A DNA stretch of 64,000 nt from Cytobacillus sp. S13-E01 (GCF_029193815.1 NZ_JARFVC010000001.1:248001-312000), one strand, 5' to 3'. Positions 19,734 through 27,762 are shown, counted from the stretch's first letter. Numbers and translations are program-made. The notes: generated by a model not told the origin, from the letters alone.

Positions 19734-19913
19734 CTATTTGAACATTTCCTGTCTAATTTTTTCAAGCTTTTTTATACATTCGTTTTTTTTAGTCTCGTCA
19801 TTATCTTTCATAGCATCGTAAAGGGTTGCCAATTCATAATCTAACTCAAGACGTAACACAGCTATACGTTTTTCACCGTCAACTCGCTTCAACAGGTTAG
19901 TCACTTGCTTCAT
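19734..19913 (-). CDS. ykzI: YkzI-like small protein
   Basis: 59 aa, charged and helical (KRVDGEKRIAVLRLELDYE, then a KKLEKIRQEMFK tail), with no Cys and no TM segment. ATG at 19913 is preferred over GTG at 19922 because GAAAGGGG sits at correct distance. Location between yktC and yktB and length match B. subtilis ykzI; the family assignment rests mainly on synteny. Function unknown. Confidence 0.65.
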   Translation of the reverse strand: MKQVTNLLKRVDGEKRIAVLRLELDYELATLYDAMKDNDETKKNECIKKLEKIRQEMFK

Positions 19914-20137
19914 TCCTTGCACCCCTTTCTTTTTTTTACATAATACTTGGCTTTCGTTGTTATAATTTTCTGATAGTGTATTTTATATATATTATGTCGA
20001 TTAACAAACATTGCAACAAATTTGTGCTTATACCTATTTTTCTTCTTTCATCGATAAAAGACCTTGAGTATTTCATTACATATTCTCTTTAGGGTTATGT
20101 TACTATAATTAAAGCAAGTAATTTGGAGGTAAATAGT

Positions 20138-20782
20138 ATGAATTTTACGGGATTCACCAAAGATGATTTTGAAGTCTTTAAAATTGAAGGGTTAGATAAT
20201 CGAATGGATCTGCTGAGAAGCACCGTTCGTCCTAAACTTGAAGTCCTTGGACATCACTTTTCTCCGACATTGTCTACCTTAACAGGCGATGAGATGTTCT
20301 ATCATGTTGCTAAACACGCAAGACGTTCCGTCAATCCTCCTAAAGATACTTGGGTTGCGTATGCAACTAATAAAAGAGGATATAAAATGTTACCACATTT
20401 TCAAATAGGGTTATGGGAGTCCCATCTCTTTGTTTGGTTTGCCGTAATATATGAATCACCTGTTAAAGAAGCATTCGGTAAAGTACTCAAAAACCATATA
20501 GGAGAGATAAAAAGCAGTATTCCCAACAATTTTGTATGGTCAGTGGATCACACAAAGCCAGATGCACTTAGCCATTTGGAAATAGCGGACGAAGATTTTT
20601 GCGCAATGTTCGAACGATTACAAACGATAAAAAAATCAGAAATATTGTGTGGTATTAACATATTGAGAAATCAGATAGAAGAAATGAGCCCCTTGCAACA
20701 ATTAGATATGGTAGAAGATACATTCAGGAAGTTAATTCCATTATATCAGCTATCACAGAATATTTCAAAAGAGATGATTTAA
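20138..20782 (+). CDS. yktB: UPF0637 protein YktB
   Basis: 214 aa, soluble. Characteristic sequence HHFSPTLSTLTGDEMFYHVA and the HARRSVNPPKDTWVAY segment identify the UPF0637 family. Members are single-domain proteins with a structure solved but no assigned function; a nucleotide- or heme-like ligand has been suggested only loosely. ATG at 20138 follows TTTGGAGG at ideal spacing; the upstream TTG at 20123 overlaps the RBS and is rejected. It is flanked by yktA and ykzI, as in B. subtilis. Confidence 0.9.
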   Translation: MNFTGFTKDDFEVFKIEGLDNRMDLLRSTVRPKLEVLGHHFSPTLSTLTGDEMFYHVAKHARRSVNPPKDTWVAYATNKRGYKMLPHFQIGLWESHLFVWFAVIYESPVKEAFGKVLKNHIGEIKSSIPNNFVWSVDHTKPDALSHLEIADEDFCAMFERLQTIKKSEILCGINILRNQIEEMSPLQQLDMVEDTFRKLIPLYQLSQNISKEMI

Positions 20783-20893
20783 GGACAGAGGTTACCCCTG
20801 TCCTTTTTAAAGGGTAAAAAAGTATTAAAGTTTTTTACCTTGTTTTTTGTGTTGGGGCTATCTGCTCTATTGATTTTCTTATTGAGAATATAT

Positions 20894-21163
20894 TTAGCCT
20901 TTAATTTTTTGAATGGCCTCTGATTCCATTGCTTTTTTAATTATTTTGTATGAAGAATACCCAGTTGTTTCCTCAAATTCACCGCAAATTTTCTTTTCTT
21001 CTGATTTACTTGGTACAATTTCTTTAAATCTTTTATAGGCATTTATTAGTGAATTTCGTTCAACTCCACCTTCATATGCTTTTTCAACACATCCGAAAAA
21101 TTTTATTACATCTACGATTTCATCTATTTTCCAATCATGAGAGATTGGGTATTGATAACTCAC
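20894..21163 (-). CDS. yktA: UPF0223 protein YktA
   Basis: 89 aa, matching the family's usual length. The N-terminus [20 protein letters not shown] and the [11 protein letters not shown] tail are diagnostic. Small helical protein of unknown function. It begins 47 bp after the nitronate monooxygenase-like gene on the same strand and is probably cotranscribed with it. An AGGTG RBS precedes the ATG. Confidence 0.9.
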   Translation of the reverse strand: MSYQYPISHDWKIDEIVDVIKFFGCVEKAYEGGVERNSLINAYKRFKEIVPSKSEEKKICGEFEETTGYSSYKIIKKAMESEAIQKIKG

Positions 21164-21210
21164 TTACCATACACCTCTTTATTTTTGTTAGGATCACACA
21201 CTCTTTGGAA

Positions 21211-22170
21211 TTAGTTTTTCCATTTTGTACGTATTCCTTCCGCCTCGGATATCATTCTTTTAAATAATTCTTCAACCGATGGTATATCATGTATTAACCC
21301 CATTACCTGTCCTGCCCATGCAAAGCCTTCATCGACCTTGCCTTCGTGTATATATCTTTTGTTAGCAATGCCACTTATATATTCTTTAAGGACTTCATAC
21401 CCCTCATCTTTCTTTTCTAGCTCACATATCTTTGTTGTCCACGTATTTGCAATTACACGTGCAGGCATACCGATTGAACGTTTAATAACAACTGTATCAT
21501 TTTCCGTTCCATTTACAAGTGCTTCCTTATAGACCATATTAGCATGAACGCATTCCTTTGTTGCAATAAACCTTGTACCCATTTCAATTCCTTCAGCTCC
21601 AAGACTTAAAGCAGCCATTAATCCTCGACCATCACCAATCCCACCTGAAGCTATGACAGGTATACTTACGCTATCAACAACTTGAGGAATTAATACAAAC
21701 GTTCCTGTATCATCCTTACCTAAATGACCACCACCTTCTTGCCCAACTACCATAACAGCATCTGCACCCAGTTCTTCTGCTTTTTCAGCTTGACGTCTGG
21801 CTGCTACTAACACTAATTTTTTTATCTCAGTCCCTTTAAGCTGGTCAAATAATGGAGTAGGATTTCCACCAGTCATTGAAACTACAGGAACATTTTCTTC
21901 AATCGCAACCTCTAGCATATGGGAAAATGGGCGCCCGTGTTGACCAATTGCAAAGTTTACTCCAAATGGCTTAGTCGTTTGGTTTCGTACCTTTCTTATT
22001 TCTTCACGAAGCTCCTCAGGTGATTCTAAAGACATGGCCGTTATTTGACCTAGGCCTCCTGCATTTGATACAGCTGCTGCTAAATCTGAGTAAGCTAAAT
22101 AAGCGAGCCCACCCTGTATAATTGGATACTGAATGCCAAATGTTTTCGTTACTCTCGTTTCCCAATTCAA
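21211..22170 (-). CDS. Nitronate monooxygenase / FabK-like flavoprotein
   Basis: 319 aa, FMN-dependent TIM barrel of the NPD/FabK superfamily. Visible motifs: IQGGLAYLAYSDLAAAVSNAGGLG at the N-terminus (split here as IQGGLA and AVSNAGGLG), VGQEGGGHLG near 142-151, and the phosphate-binding ASGGIGDGRGL near 174-184 followed by GAEGIEMGTRF. These features suit both nitronate monooxygenase and enoyl-ACP reductase II. No fab genes are adjacent, so nitronate monooxygenase or a generic NADPH flavin enzyme is more likely. GAGGAGGAGT precedes the ATG. Confidence 0.85.
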   Translation of the reverse strand: MNWETRVTKTFGIQYPIIQGGLAYLAYSDLAAAVSNAGGLGQITAMSLESPEELREEIRKVRNQTTKPFGVNFAIGQHGRPFSHMLEVAIEENVPVVSMTGGNPTPLFDQLKGTEIKKLVLVAARRQAEKAEELGADAVMVVGQEGGGHLGKDDTGTFVLIPQVVDSVSIPVIASGGIGDGRGLMAALSLGAEGIEMGTRFIATKECVHANMVYKEALVNGTENDTVVIKRSIGMPARVIANTWTTKICELEKKDEGYEVLKEYISGIANKRYIHEGKVDEGFAWAGQVMGLIHDIPSVEELFKRMISEAEGIRTKWKN

Positions 22171-22444
22171 CTTAGTACTCCTCCTCTTTAACCTTCTACT
22201 TTACTTACTTTTCATTCTCTATAACGATATGAGAATCCTTTTTATTTTTGAAAAACATGTTTATTCCTTTACCCTATGAGAAAACTTAAGTAAGAATACG
22301 TTTTTTTCTATGCAAAAGAATCGTTTAATGCTATAATTCATTTGTTTTATCACATTTGGAATTGCCTATAAAGAAAGAAATCTCCAATAGACGGCACACG
22401 ATTGCCAAAAAATATTTGTTAATTTAAAGAGGTGCAAAGCAAAA

Positions 22445-23917
22445 TTGTCACAATTAGAAACACCGCTATTTAGTGGAATAGTTAACCATTCAAAAAAAAA
22501 TCCTGTTCAGTTCCATATTCCAGGTCACAAAAAAGGCACTGGGATTGATCCAGAGTTTCGTGAATTCATTGGAGATAATGCCCTGTCCATTGATTTAATC
22601 AATATTGGCCCATTAGATGATTTACACCAACCAAAAGGGATGATTAAACAAGCACAAGATCTAGCTGCAAAAGCATTCGGAGCAGATCATACATTTTTCT
22701 CGGTTCAAGGAACGAGTGGAGCCATTATGACAATGGTAATGGCTGTTTGTGGGCCTGGGGATAAGATAATCGTTCCTAGAAATGTTCACAAATCAGTTAT
22801 GTCTGCAATTGTGTTTTCTGGGGCTGTTCCTATTTTTATACATCCAGAAATAGATAATGATCTAGGCATTTCACATGGTATTACTACAGACTCGGTTAAA
22901 AGAGCCCTTGAACAACATCCCGACGCCAAGGGTGTACTCGTGATTAATCCAACCTATTTTGGAATTGCTGCAGACTTAAAACAAATTGTTACTATAGCTC
23001 ATTCATATGAGGTACCTGTCCTAGTAGATGAAGCACATGGTGTTCATATCCATTTTCATGACGAACTACCGTTATCAGCTATGCAGGCTGGTGCTGATAT
23101 GGCTGCTACAAGTGTACATAAACTAGGTGGTTCCATGACACAGAGTTCAATCCTTAATGTTCGAGAAGGCCTTGTCTCAGTTCAACGAATTCAGTCGATA
23201 TTAAGTATGCTAACTACAACATCGACATCCTATTTGTTACTTGCATCCTTAGATGTTGCTAGAAGAAGATTAGCGACTGAAGGTCATGATCTTATTGAAA
23301 AAACGATTCGACTTGCAGAAAAGACACGTAAGGCGATTAATGAAATAGATAGTTTATATTGCATTGGCAGAGAAATAGTAGGCTCAAAAGCTACCTTTGA
23401 TTATGATCCTACAAAGTTAATCATCTCAATAAAGGAAATAGGCTTAACAGGCTACGATGTTGAAGGCTGGTTAAGAGAAAAATACAATATCGAAGTTGAA
23501 CTATCAGATTTGTATAATATTTTATGTATTATTACACCTGGAGATACCGAGAAGGAAACGGAGCTATTGGTTAAGGCACTAGCAGAGTTGGCAAGTGAAT
23601 ATAGACATCAAGAGGATCTTAACCATAAACCTGATGTTTTACTGCCAAATATACCATTACTTGCATTAACGCCTAGAGATGCTTTCTATTCTGAAACTGA
23701 AATCGTTCCCTTCGATCAATCAGCAGGACGAATCATAGCAGAATTTATCATGGTTTATCCTCCAGGAATTCCGATATTTATACCTGGTGAAATTATTACT
23801 GAAGAAAATTTAGCTTATATTCAAATGAATCTCGAAGTAGGGCTACCGGTCCAAGGACCAGAAGACCATGAATTAAAATCACTTCGGGTAATTAAAGAAC
23901 ATAAAGCAATAAGATAA
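22445..23917 (+). CDS. speA: Biosynthetic arginine decarboxylase (fold III-type, Bacillus SpeA)
   Basis: 490 aa. PLP enzyme of the Orn/Lys/Arg decarboxylase class I family, making agmatine for polyamine synthesis. The N-terminus QFHIPGHKKGTG is the family hallmark, DEAHG (195-199) holds the PLP-contacting Asp, and SVHKLGGS supplies the Schiff-base Lys226. The C-terminal domain follows from about 370. The TTG start at 22445 gives MSQLETPL, nearly the B. subtilis SpeA N-terminus, with AAAGAGGTG upstream. The SR1 gene, which in B. subtilis tunes arginine catabolism, is directly convergent with it. Confidence 0.93.
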   Translation: MSQLETPLFSGIVNHSKKNPVQFHIPGHKKGTGIDPEFREFIGDNALSIDLINIGPLDDLHQPKGMIKQAQDLAAKAFGADHTFFSVQGTSGAIMTMVMAVCGPGDKIIVPRNVHKSVMSAIVFSGAVPIFIHPEIDNDLGISHGITTDSVKRALEQHPDAKGVLVINPTYFGIAADLKQIVTIAHSYEVPVLVDEAHGVHIHFHDELPLSAMQAGADMAATSVHKLGGSMTQSSILNVREGLVSVQRIQSILSMLTTTSTSYLLLASLDVARRRLATEGHDLIEKTIRLAEKTRKAINEIDSLYCIGREIVGSKATFDYDPTKLIISIKEIGLTGYDVEGWLREKYNIEVELSDLYNILCIITPGDTEKETELLVKALAELASEYRHQEDLNHKPDVLLPNIPLLALTPRDAFYSETEIVPFDQSAGRIIAEFIMVYPPGIPIFIPGEIITEENLAYIQMNLEVGLPVQGPEDHELKSLRVIKEHKAIR

Positions 23918-23918
23918 T

Positions 23919-24130
23919 AAAAGCGCAGGGCGCCCGCCTACCTGAGCGTCGATTAAAACCCGCCACGTCCTGTGGCGAACATCGACATCAGCACATCCTG
24001 TGCAAGTCAAGCATAAGACAAGCCGGCTGGAAGGTTGTTTCTTTACCTCCCGCACGGATTTGCTTATGACCTCAGGTCGGATGGCGTCTGGAGCTACCAA
24101 AACTAGGTGAAAATTTTATACTTTCTTACC
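23919..24130 (+). repeat. Dispersed repeat, family A (R3, with extra segment)
   Basis: Starts AAAAGCGCAGGGCGCCCGCC 1 bp after the speA stop. It carries an inserted segment (GAGCGTCGATTAAAACCCGC, CACGTCCTGTGG, ATCGACATCAGCACATCCTG) before the usual GGCTGGAAGG hairpin. The right GGCGCCCG box is degraded to GGCGTCTG. Tail as in R2. Confidence 0.75.
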
Positions 24131-24142
24131 TCATAAGAAAAT

Positions 24143-24166
24143 AGCATGCAGTAACTGCATGCTTTT
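24143..24166. terminator. Bidirectional terminator between speA and SR1
   Basis: AGCATGCAGT / ACTGCATGCT palindrome with TTTTATTT on the plus side and ATTTTCTT on the minus side. It ends the SR1 RNA and speA read-through. Confidence 0.7.
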
Positions 24167-24185
24167 ATTTATATTTTAAAATTGT

Positions 24186-24305
24186 CTATTCTTTATCTGT
24201 TTTGTTACAGTGGCACTCTTCACATTTAGCGTAGAGTGTAGTTACTTTTTCATCTTCAAAATGGTCAATAGTATTATTACAGATTTGACATATGATTGTT
24301 CCCAT
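24186..24305 (-). CDS. sr1P: SR1P peptide (GapA-binding), encoded within SR1 RNA
   Basis: 39 aa, exactly the B. subtilis SR1P length. It begins MGTIICQICN and contains FEDEKVTTLY, the most conserved SR1P stretch, with Cys6/Cys9 and Cys28/Cys31/Cys33 suggesting metal binding. The ATG at 24305 has GGAGAGGGGT about 10 nt upstream. Known role in B. subtilis: SR1P binds glyceraldehyde-3-phosphate dehydrogenase GapA, stabilises gapA mRNA and promotes GapA-RNase J1 association. The rnjA gene is at 37 kb here. Identification by sequence pattern and synteny is strong. Confidence 0.9.
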   Translation of the reverse strand: MGTIICQICNNTIDHFEDEKVTTLYAKCEECHCNKTDKE

Positions 24306-24378
24306 TTTCAAAATACCCCTCTCCAAGCCTCGTATTTATTCTGTATTAAAGCATCCATATTAAGCTATAATCCCAAGA

Positions 24379-24392
24379 TTGAAAGCGCTTAA
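24379..24392 (-). promoter_or_regulatory. cre-like CcpA site in SR1 leader
   Basis: TTGAAAGCGCTTAA on the plus strand, one mismatch from the cre consensus as I know it, about +10 to +23 of SR1. CcpA has a minor effect on B. subtilis sr1. Confidence 0.45.
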
Positions 24393-24407
24393 TGTTATGT
24401 TACTTTT

Positions 24408-24436
24408 ATAATAATATGGCATATATATTAAGTCAA
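24408..24436 (-). promoter_or_regulatory. Sigma-A promoter of SR1
   Basis: Minus strand TTGACT (24436-24431), an exact 17-bp spacer, and TATTAT (24413-24408). Start predicted near 24401. It overlaps CcpN-type operator 2. Confidence 0.8.
24413..24423 (-). promoter_or_regulatory. CcpN-type operator 2
   Basis: Minus strand TATGCCATATT fits the CcpN consensus TRTGHYATAYW at all 11 positions. It lies against the -10 box, the position CcpN uses for repression in B. subtilis. Confidence 0.75.
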
Positions 24437-24463
24437 GAACTAATTGTATGACACAATTAGTTC
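24437..24463 (-). promoter_or_regulatory. CcpN-type operator 1 inside a 27-bp palindrome
   Basis: Minus strand TGTGTCATACA (24455-24445) fits TRTGHYATAYW at all 11 positions. It is the core of a palindrome, GAACTAATTGT / ACAATTAGTTC, abutting the -35. Its centre is 32 bp (three turns) from operator 2, which suits cooperative binding. Confidence 0.75.
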
Positions 24464-24508
24464 TCCCCTTGGCAAAACTGCTAAAATTTTCTATTAGTTT
24501 CATTTAAG

Positions 24509-24605
24509 AAAAGCGCAGGGCAGTTGCTCCTGAGGAACGTGATTTAAACCCGCCACGTCCTGTGGCAATTTCGACACTTGCACATCGTGTGCTTCGAGGA
24601 CTCTG
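24509..24605 (+). repeat. Dispersed repeat, family A (R4, 5' part only)
   Basis: Begins AAAAGCGCAGGGCAGTTGCT, then AACCCGCCACGTCCTGTGGC and GCACATCGTGTGCTTCGAGG. The hairpin and tail are missing. It ends about 40 bp before the 51-bp array. Confidence 0.65.
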
Positions 24606-24644
24606 ATGAAAGACGCTTTCTTTGCTTCTGCAGGAGGAGTTGAA

Positions 24645-25278
24645 GTTACCGTTTTTTATTTTTTATGCAATTTCGGGCATCAGATTGCCCTTTTGGTTAC
24701 CGTTTTTTATTTTTTATGCGATTTCGGGCATCAGATTGCCCTTTTGGTTACCGTTTTCTATTTTTTATGCGATTTCGGGCATCAGATTGCCCTTTTGGTT
24801 ACCGTTTTCTATTTTTTATGCGATTTCGGGCATCAGATTGCCCTTTTGGTTACCGTTTTCTATTTTTTGCTCGATTTCGGGCATCAGATTGCCCTTTTGG
24901 TTACCGTTTTTTATTTTTTATGCGATTTCGGGCATCAGATTGCCCTTTTGGTTACCGTTTTCTATTTTTCGCACAATTTCGGGCATCAGATTGCCCTTTT
25001 GGTTACCGTTTTCTATTTTTCGCACAATTTCGGGCATCAGATTGCTACTTTGGTTACCGTTTTCAATTTTTTGCTCGATTTCGGGCATCAGATTGCTACT
25101 TTGGTTACCGTTTTCAATTTTTTGCTCGATTTCGGGCATCAGATTGCTACTTTGGTTACCGTTTTCAATTTTTTGCTCGATTTCGGGCATCAGATTGCCC
25201 TTTTGGTTACCGTTTTCTATTTTTTATGCGATTTCGGGCATCAGATCGCTCTTTTGATTACTGTTTTCGATTTTTTGG
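24645..25278. repeat. 51-bp tandem repeat array, 12 full units plus a partial
   Basis: Units start at 24645 and every 51 bp to 25206, and a decayed 13th runs to about 25278. Consensus blocks: GTTACCGTTTTCTATTTTTT, a variable ATGCGA/GCTCGA/CGCACAA block, then TTTCGGGCATCAGATTGCCC and TTTTG. In units 1-7 and 11 GGGCA/TGCCC can form a hairpin followed by TTTT; units 8-10 carry GCTAC instead. Because 51 is a multiple of three and the unit lacks stops in several frames, long ORFs appear on both strands (17-residue repeats such as MPEIEQKIENGNQSSNL on the minus strand). No convincing RBS or start supports translation. Confidence 0.95.
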
Positions 25279-25414
25279 AGTTACATTTTGGTTTGAAAGC
25301 CGACTCCTATTAGAAATCACTGATACAAGGTACTTTAGATACTGATGCCCAGATTGTTGATCTTTATGCTGTTTCCAAAACAAAAAGGGTGGCCTATAAA
25401 TTCTGATACTATAA

Positions 25415-25596
25415 AAAAGTGCAGGGCGGCTGCTCATGAGGAACGTCGATTAAAACCCGCCACGTCCTGTCGCGAACATCGTCATCAGCACATCCTGTGT
25501 AAGCCAAGCGTAGGACCAGTCGGCTGCAAGGTTGGTCTTTAACCTTCCCGGAGCTAGACCACTTAACTAGTTAAATTTTTATTCTTTCTTCCCTTT
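25415..25596 (+). repeat. Dispersed repeat, family A (R5)
   Basis: Opens AAGTGCAGGGCGGCTGCTCA, then the CGTCGATTAAAACCCGCCAC segment, a CGGCTGCAAGGTTGGTCTTT hairpin remnant, and the CCGGAGCTAGACCACTTAAC tail. R4, the 51-bp array and R5 together make a gene-free island from 24.5 to 25.6 kb. Confidence 0.7.
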
Positions 25597-25598
25597 GA

Positions 25599-25633
25599 AA
25601 AAAATCAGACCACAATATGGTCTGATTTTTTTC
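25599..25633 (-). terminator. Terminator of DUF3055-like gene
   Basis: AAAAATCAGACCA / TGGTCTGATTTTT hairpin 5 bp past the stop; usable from both sides. Confidence 0.85.
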
Positions 25634-25637
25634 ATTA

Positions 25638-25937
25638 CTATTCATATTGGGTTTCAAAAGGAGTCTGTGGTAATGATGTCTTAAAAAATTCGGCGAGATC
25701 TGCTGCTTCTGCTTGGGTTTCGATGCGGAAAATACGTTGTAGGTAATCTAGATCCTCAATATCTTTTGGATCAAGGAGAGTAGAACGGCCTGTTTGCATA
25801 CATATGACTAATGGTTTTCCAAAAAACATGTTAGTATAAATTATCCCGAAATCATAGCGGACATTCTCTGTTGTAAATCCAACAAAGCGTACCTTAACAT
25901 TTTCTTGATCATCATAAAGTTTGTCAAATAGATTCAT
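25638..25937 (-). CDS. DUF3055-like small cytosolic protein
   Basis: 99 aa. Compact soluble protein with a hydrophobic middle (YDFGIIYTNMFFGKPLVICM) that is probably beta-sheet core rather than a TM segment. I associate the pattern KVRFVGFTTEN and MQTGRSTLLD with the DUF3055 family; function unknown. The frame opens at 25952, but ATG at 25937 follows AGGAGG by 6 nt and is chosen. It stands alone, between the repeat island and a divergent DUF1885 gene. Confidence 0.75.
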   Translation of the reverse strand: MNLFDKLYDDQENVKVRFVGFTTENVRYDFGIIYTNMFFGKPLVICMQTGRSTLLDPKDIEDLDYLQRIFRIETQAEAADLAEFFKTSLPQTPFETQYE

Positions 25938-26021
25938 AGAATGCCTCCTCATTTTTTATTATCAGAATATTATTATAACTTAATTATACTTAAATGACAA
26001 GGTCATTTTCTGTTTATCAGT

Positions 26022-26051
26022 TGTCAACAACTTTTAATAAATGCTAGAATA
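26022..26051 (+). promoter_or_regulatory. Promoter of the DUF1885-like gene
   Basis: TTGTCA (26022-26027), 18-bp spacer, TAGAAT (26046-26051). Confidence 0.5.
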
Positions 26052-26094
26052 AATAAGATGATATATTTAAAAGCTAATTTAGGAGTGAACGATC

Positions 26095-26526
26095 TTGGCA
26101 AACGCATACATAAAACTTGTTCCAGCCTCCACTAAACAAGAAATGACACTTGATGAGGTGAAAGAGCTTTTTTTCTACTATAAAGAGATAACTAGTAAAA
26201 CAGGAAATCAATTGAGCTGGGAATATTCTGAGGTAGCCTTCCCTTACGACCTTAAAGCCAGTAATGATGGAAACCCTGACTGGTTTTATCTTAAATCAGA
26301 TGACAGTCGTTATAATCTTATTCTTCTTGGTGTAGGTAAGGAGCTAATTGAAGAAGACGACGATAGTAAACGAGAACAGTATTATATTCAAGTAACACTA
26401 CCTCAAGCTTCTACACACGGCGATAAAGGAAAAGCTAATGAATTCTGCAAATTCTTAGGAAAAAAATTAGAAGGTGAATTACAATTATTTAACGGTAGAA
26501 CAATGTACTATTACAAAAGGAAGTAA
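26095..26526 (+). CDS. DUF1885-like protein
   Basis: 143 aa, acidic, soluble. The N-terminal AYIKLVPASTKQEMTLDEVKEL and the C-terminal FNGRTMYYYKRK fit what I know of the DUF1885 family, found in Bacillus next to pdh-region genes. An Asp/Glu-rich loop (EEDDDSKREQ) lies in the middle. No function known. The TTG start at 26095 has AGGAGTG about 10 nt upstream. Confidence 0.7.
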   Translation: MANAYIKLVPASTKQEMTLDEVKELFFYYKEITSKTGNQLSWEYSEVAFPYDLKASNDGNPDWFYLKSDDSRYNLILLGVGKELIEEDDDSKREQYYIQVTLPQASTHGDKGKANEFCKFLGKKLEGELQLFNGRTMYYYKRK

Positions 26527-26571
26527 TATGTAAAGAGCAGAGAGATCCGCTTTCGAACTCAAACAACACGG

Positions 26572-27444
26572 TTAATTCACCGTGTTGTTGTTTGGTGTTT
26601 GAATACGATTTGGATCAACCATATCAAAACCTTTTGATTGTAAACCTTGAACGATATCATGCAATGCTTCATTCGTCCAAGCCCTATCATGCATTAAAAG
26701 GTTTGCCCCATTCTTAAGTAATGGTGTATTTACCATAATATCCACTAACGCATCCTTCGTTAAATATTCCTTTTCCCAATCATATCCGTAAGTCCAATTC
26801 ATAACTTGCATTCCCTCTTCTAGAGCTAACGCTTTACTATAATCTGTATTAACACCATAAGGAGCTCGGAAAAATGTTGGTCGTTCTCCAGTTACTTCTT
26901 CAACTAAGTCATTCAAATTAATGATTTCTTTTCTTTGTTCTTCCTTTGTAAGGTTACTAAGATTAGCGTGAGTCATTGTGTGATTTCCAATTACGAAGCC
27001 CATGTCATAAATTTTTTTCAAATTTTCTTTTTCTGCTTCAGTATTAATAAAATGACCATTAACAAAAAAGATAGCGTTAACCCCTAGGTCTTTTAATGTC
27101 TGTGCCATTTCTAGAGAGTATTTTTCTGGTGCATCATCTATTGTTAATAGTACAATCTCATCATTTACATCACCAATCGGATCAATACCCCAGTTTTTAC
27201 TGTTAACTTCATAGTCTGATAGAATAACTTCCTGTCCTTCAACAGCATCAGTATCTTCTGGTTCATTTAGTTTAGTATCATCATATCCCTTTTGTATTTG
27301 TTCGTTTTTGGTATCTTCTGGTTGAACGGCTACTTCTTCTATTTGAGGAACTGTGTTTACACCTTCTTTCCCATCCTGAGTATTTTGTTGACCACAACTG
27401 CCTAGTATGATTGAAAAGATGATAAACGCTGTAATTTTTTTCAA
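26572..27444 (-). CDS. Polysaccharide deacetylase lipoprotein (NodB domain)
   Basis: 290 aa. Signal peptide with lipobox ILGSC, lipid Cys at 17, a Glu/Gln-rich linker to about 75, then a NodB/CE4 deacetylase domain. Motif 1 is TIDDAPEKYS (usual TFDDG, with Ala-Pro instead of Gly), motif 2 is NHTMTH (zinc His pair), motif 3 is FRAPYG and the late motif is LLMHDRAWT. All expected metal ligands are present, so it is likely active on cell-wall or exopolysaccharide N-acetyl groups outside the membrane. No neighbour suggests the exact substrate. Confidence 0.85.
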   Translation of the reverse strand: MKKITAFIIFSIILGSCGQQNTQDGKEGVNTVPQIEEVAVQPEDTKNEQIQKGYDDTKLNEPEDTDAVEGQEVILSDYEVNSKNWGIDPIGDVNDEIVLLTIDDAPEKYSLEMAQTLKDLGVNAIFFVNGHFINTEAEKENLKKIYDMGFVIGNHTMTHANLSNLTKEEQRKEIINLNDLVEEVTGERPTFFRAPYGVNTDYSKALALEEGMQVMNWTYGYDWEKEYLTKDALVDIMVNTPLLKNGANLLMHDRAWTNEALHDIVQGLQSKGFDMVDPNRIQTPNNNTVN

Positions 27445-27495
27445 GCTGCTACCTCCCGTTAAGGATACTATTAATTATATTACAAGACTCGATGT

Positions 27496-27735
27496 TTATA
27501 TAGTTATCCAAAACAATTGACGACTTGTAAAGAAGATTGCCAAAGAAATAATGGTTGCAAATGATGCATTTCGCTTTGATAAGCCCATTGAAGTTGCGAC
27601 CCAATAGGCTAGATAACTAAATACAATAAATAGGATTAATTTTGACTTTATTCCGTCCTGTTTAGATACCCATAACGCAACCGTGTAACTACTCCAAATA
27701 AGAAATTGAATTAACAAAATCATATAAACTCTCAT
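27496..27735 (-). CDS. Small membrane protein, unknown
   Basis: 79 aa with about three hydrophobic segments (4-22, 31-47 and 57-77). An AAGGGG site precedes the ATG at 27735. I do not recognise the family. It is 51 bp upstream of the deacetylase gene on the same strand, so they may be cotranscribed. Confidence 0.65.
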   Translation of the reverse strand: MRVYMILLIQFLIWSSYTVALWVSKQDGIKSKLILFIVFSYLAYWVATSMGLSKRNASFATIISLAIFFTSRQLFWITI

Positions 27736-27762
27736 AGCTGAAAGCCCCTTCGTTTGAGAACG

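Larger units (their letters stand above)
24140..24401 (-). ncRNA. sr1: SR1 dual-function regulatory RNA
   Basis: Predicted transcript of about 260 nt from the promoter at 24408-24436 to the terminator near 24143. In B. subtilis, SR1 lies between pdhD and speA, base-pairs with ahrC mRNA to block its translation, and encodes the peptide SR1P. Here the same neighbourhood, a CcpN-type promoter and an SR1P ORF are all present. Base-pairing with ahrC could not be tested because ahrC is outside the window. The transcript ends are inferred. Confidence 0.8.

Noticed and set aside
24645-25278. CRISPR array
   Set aside because: Units are contiguous 51-bp direct repeats with no unique spacers, and no cas genes are present.
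24606-25345. Long overlapping ORFs (over 200 codons) in all three plus frames, and one minus-frame ORF, across the tandem array
   Set aside because: They arise because the 51-bp unit is a multiple of three and lacks stops in those frames. None has a convincing ribosome site, and all frames being open together argues against coding.
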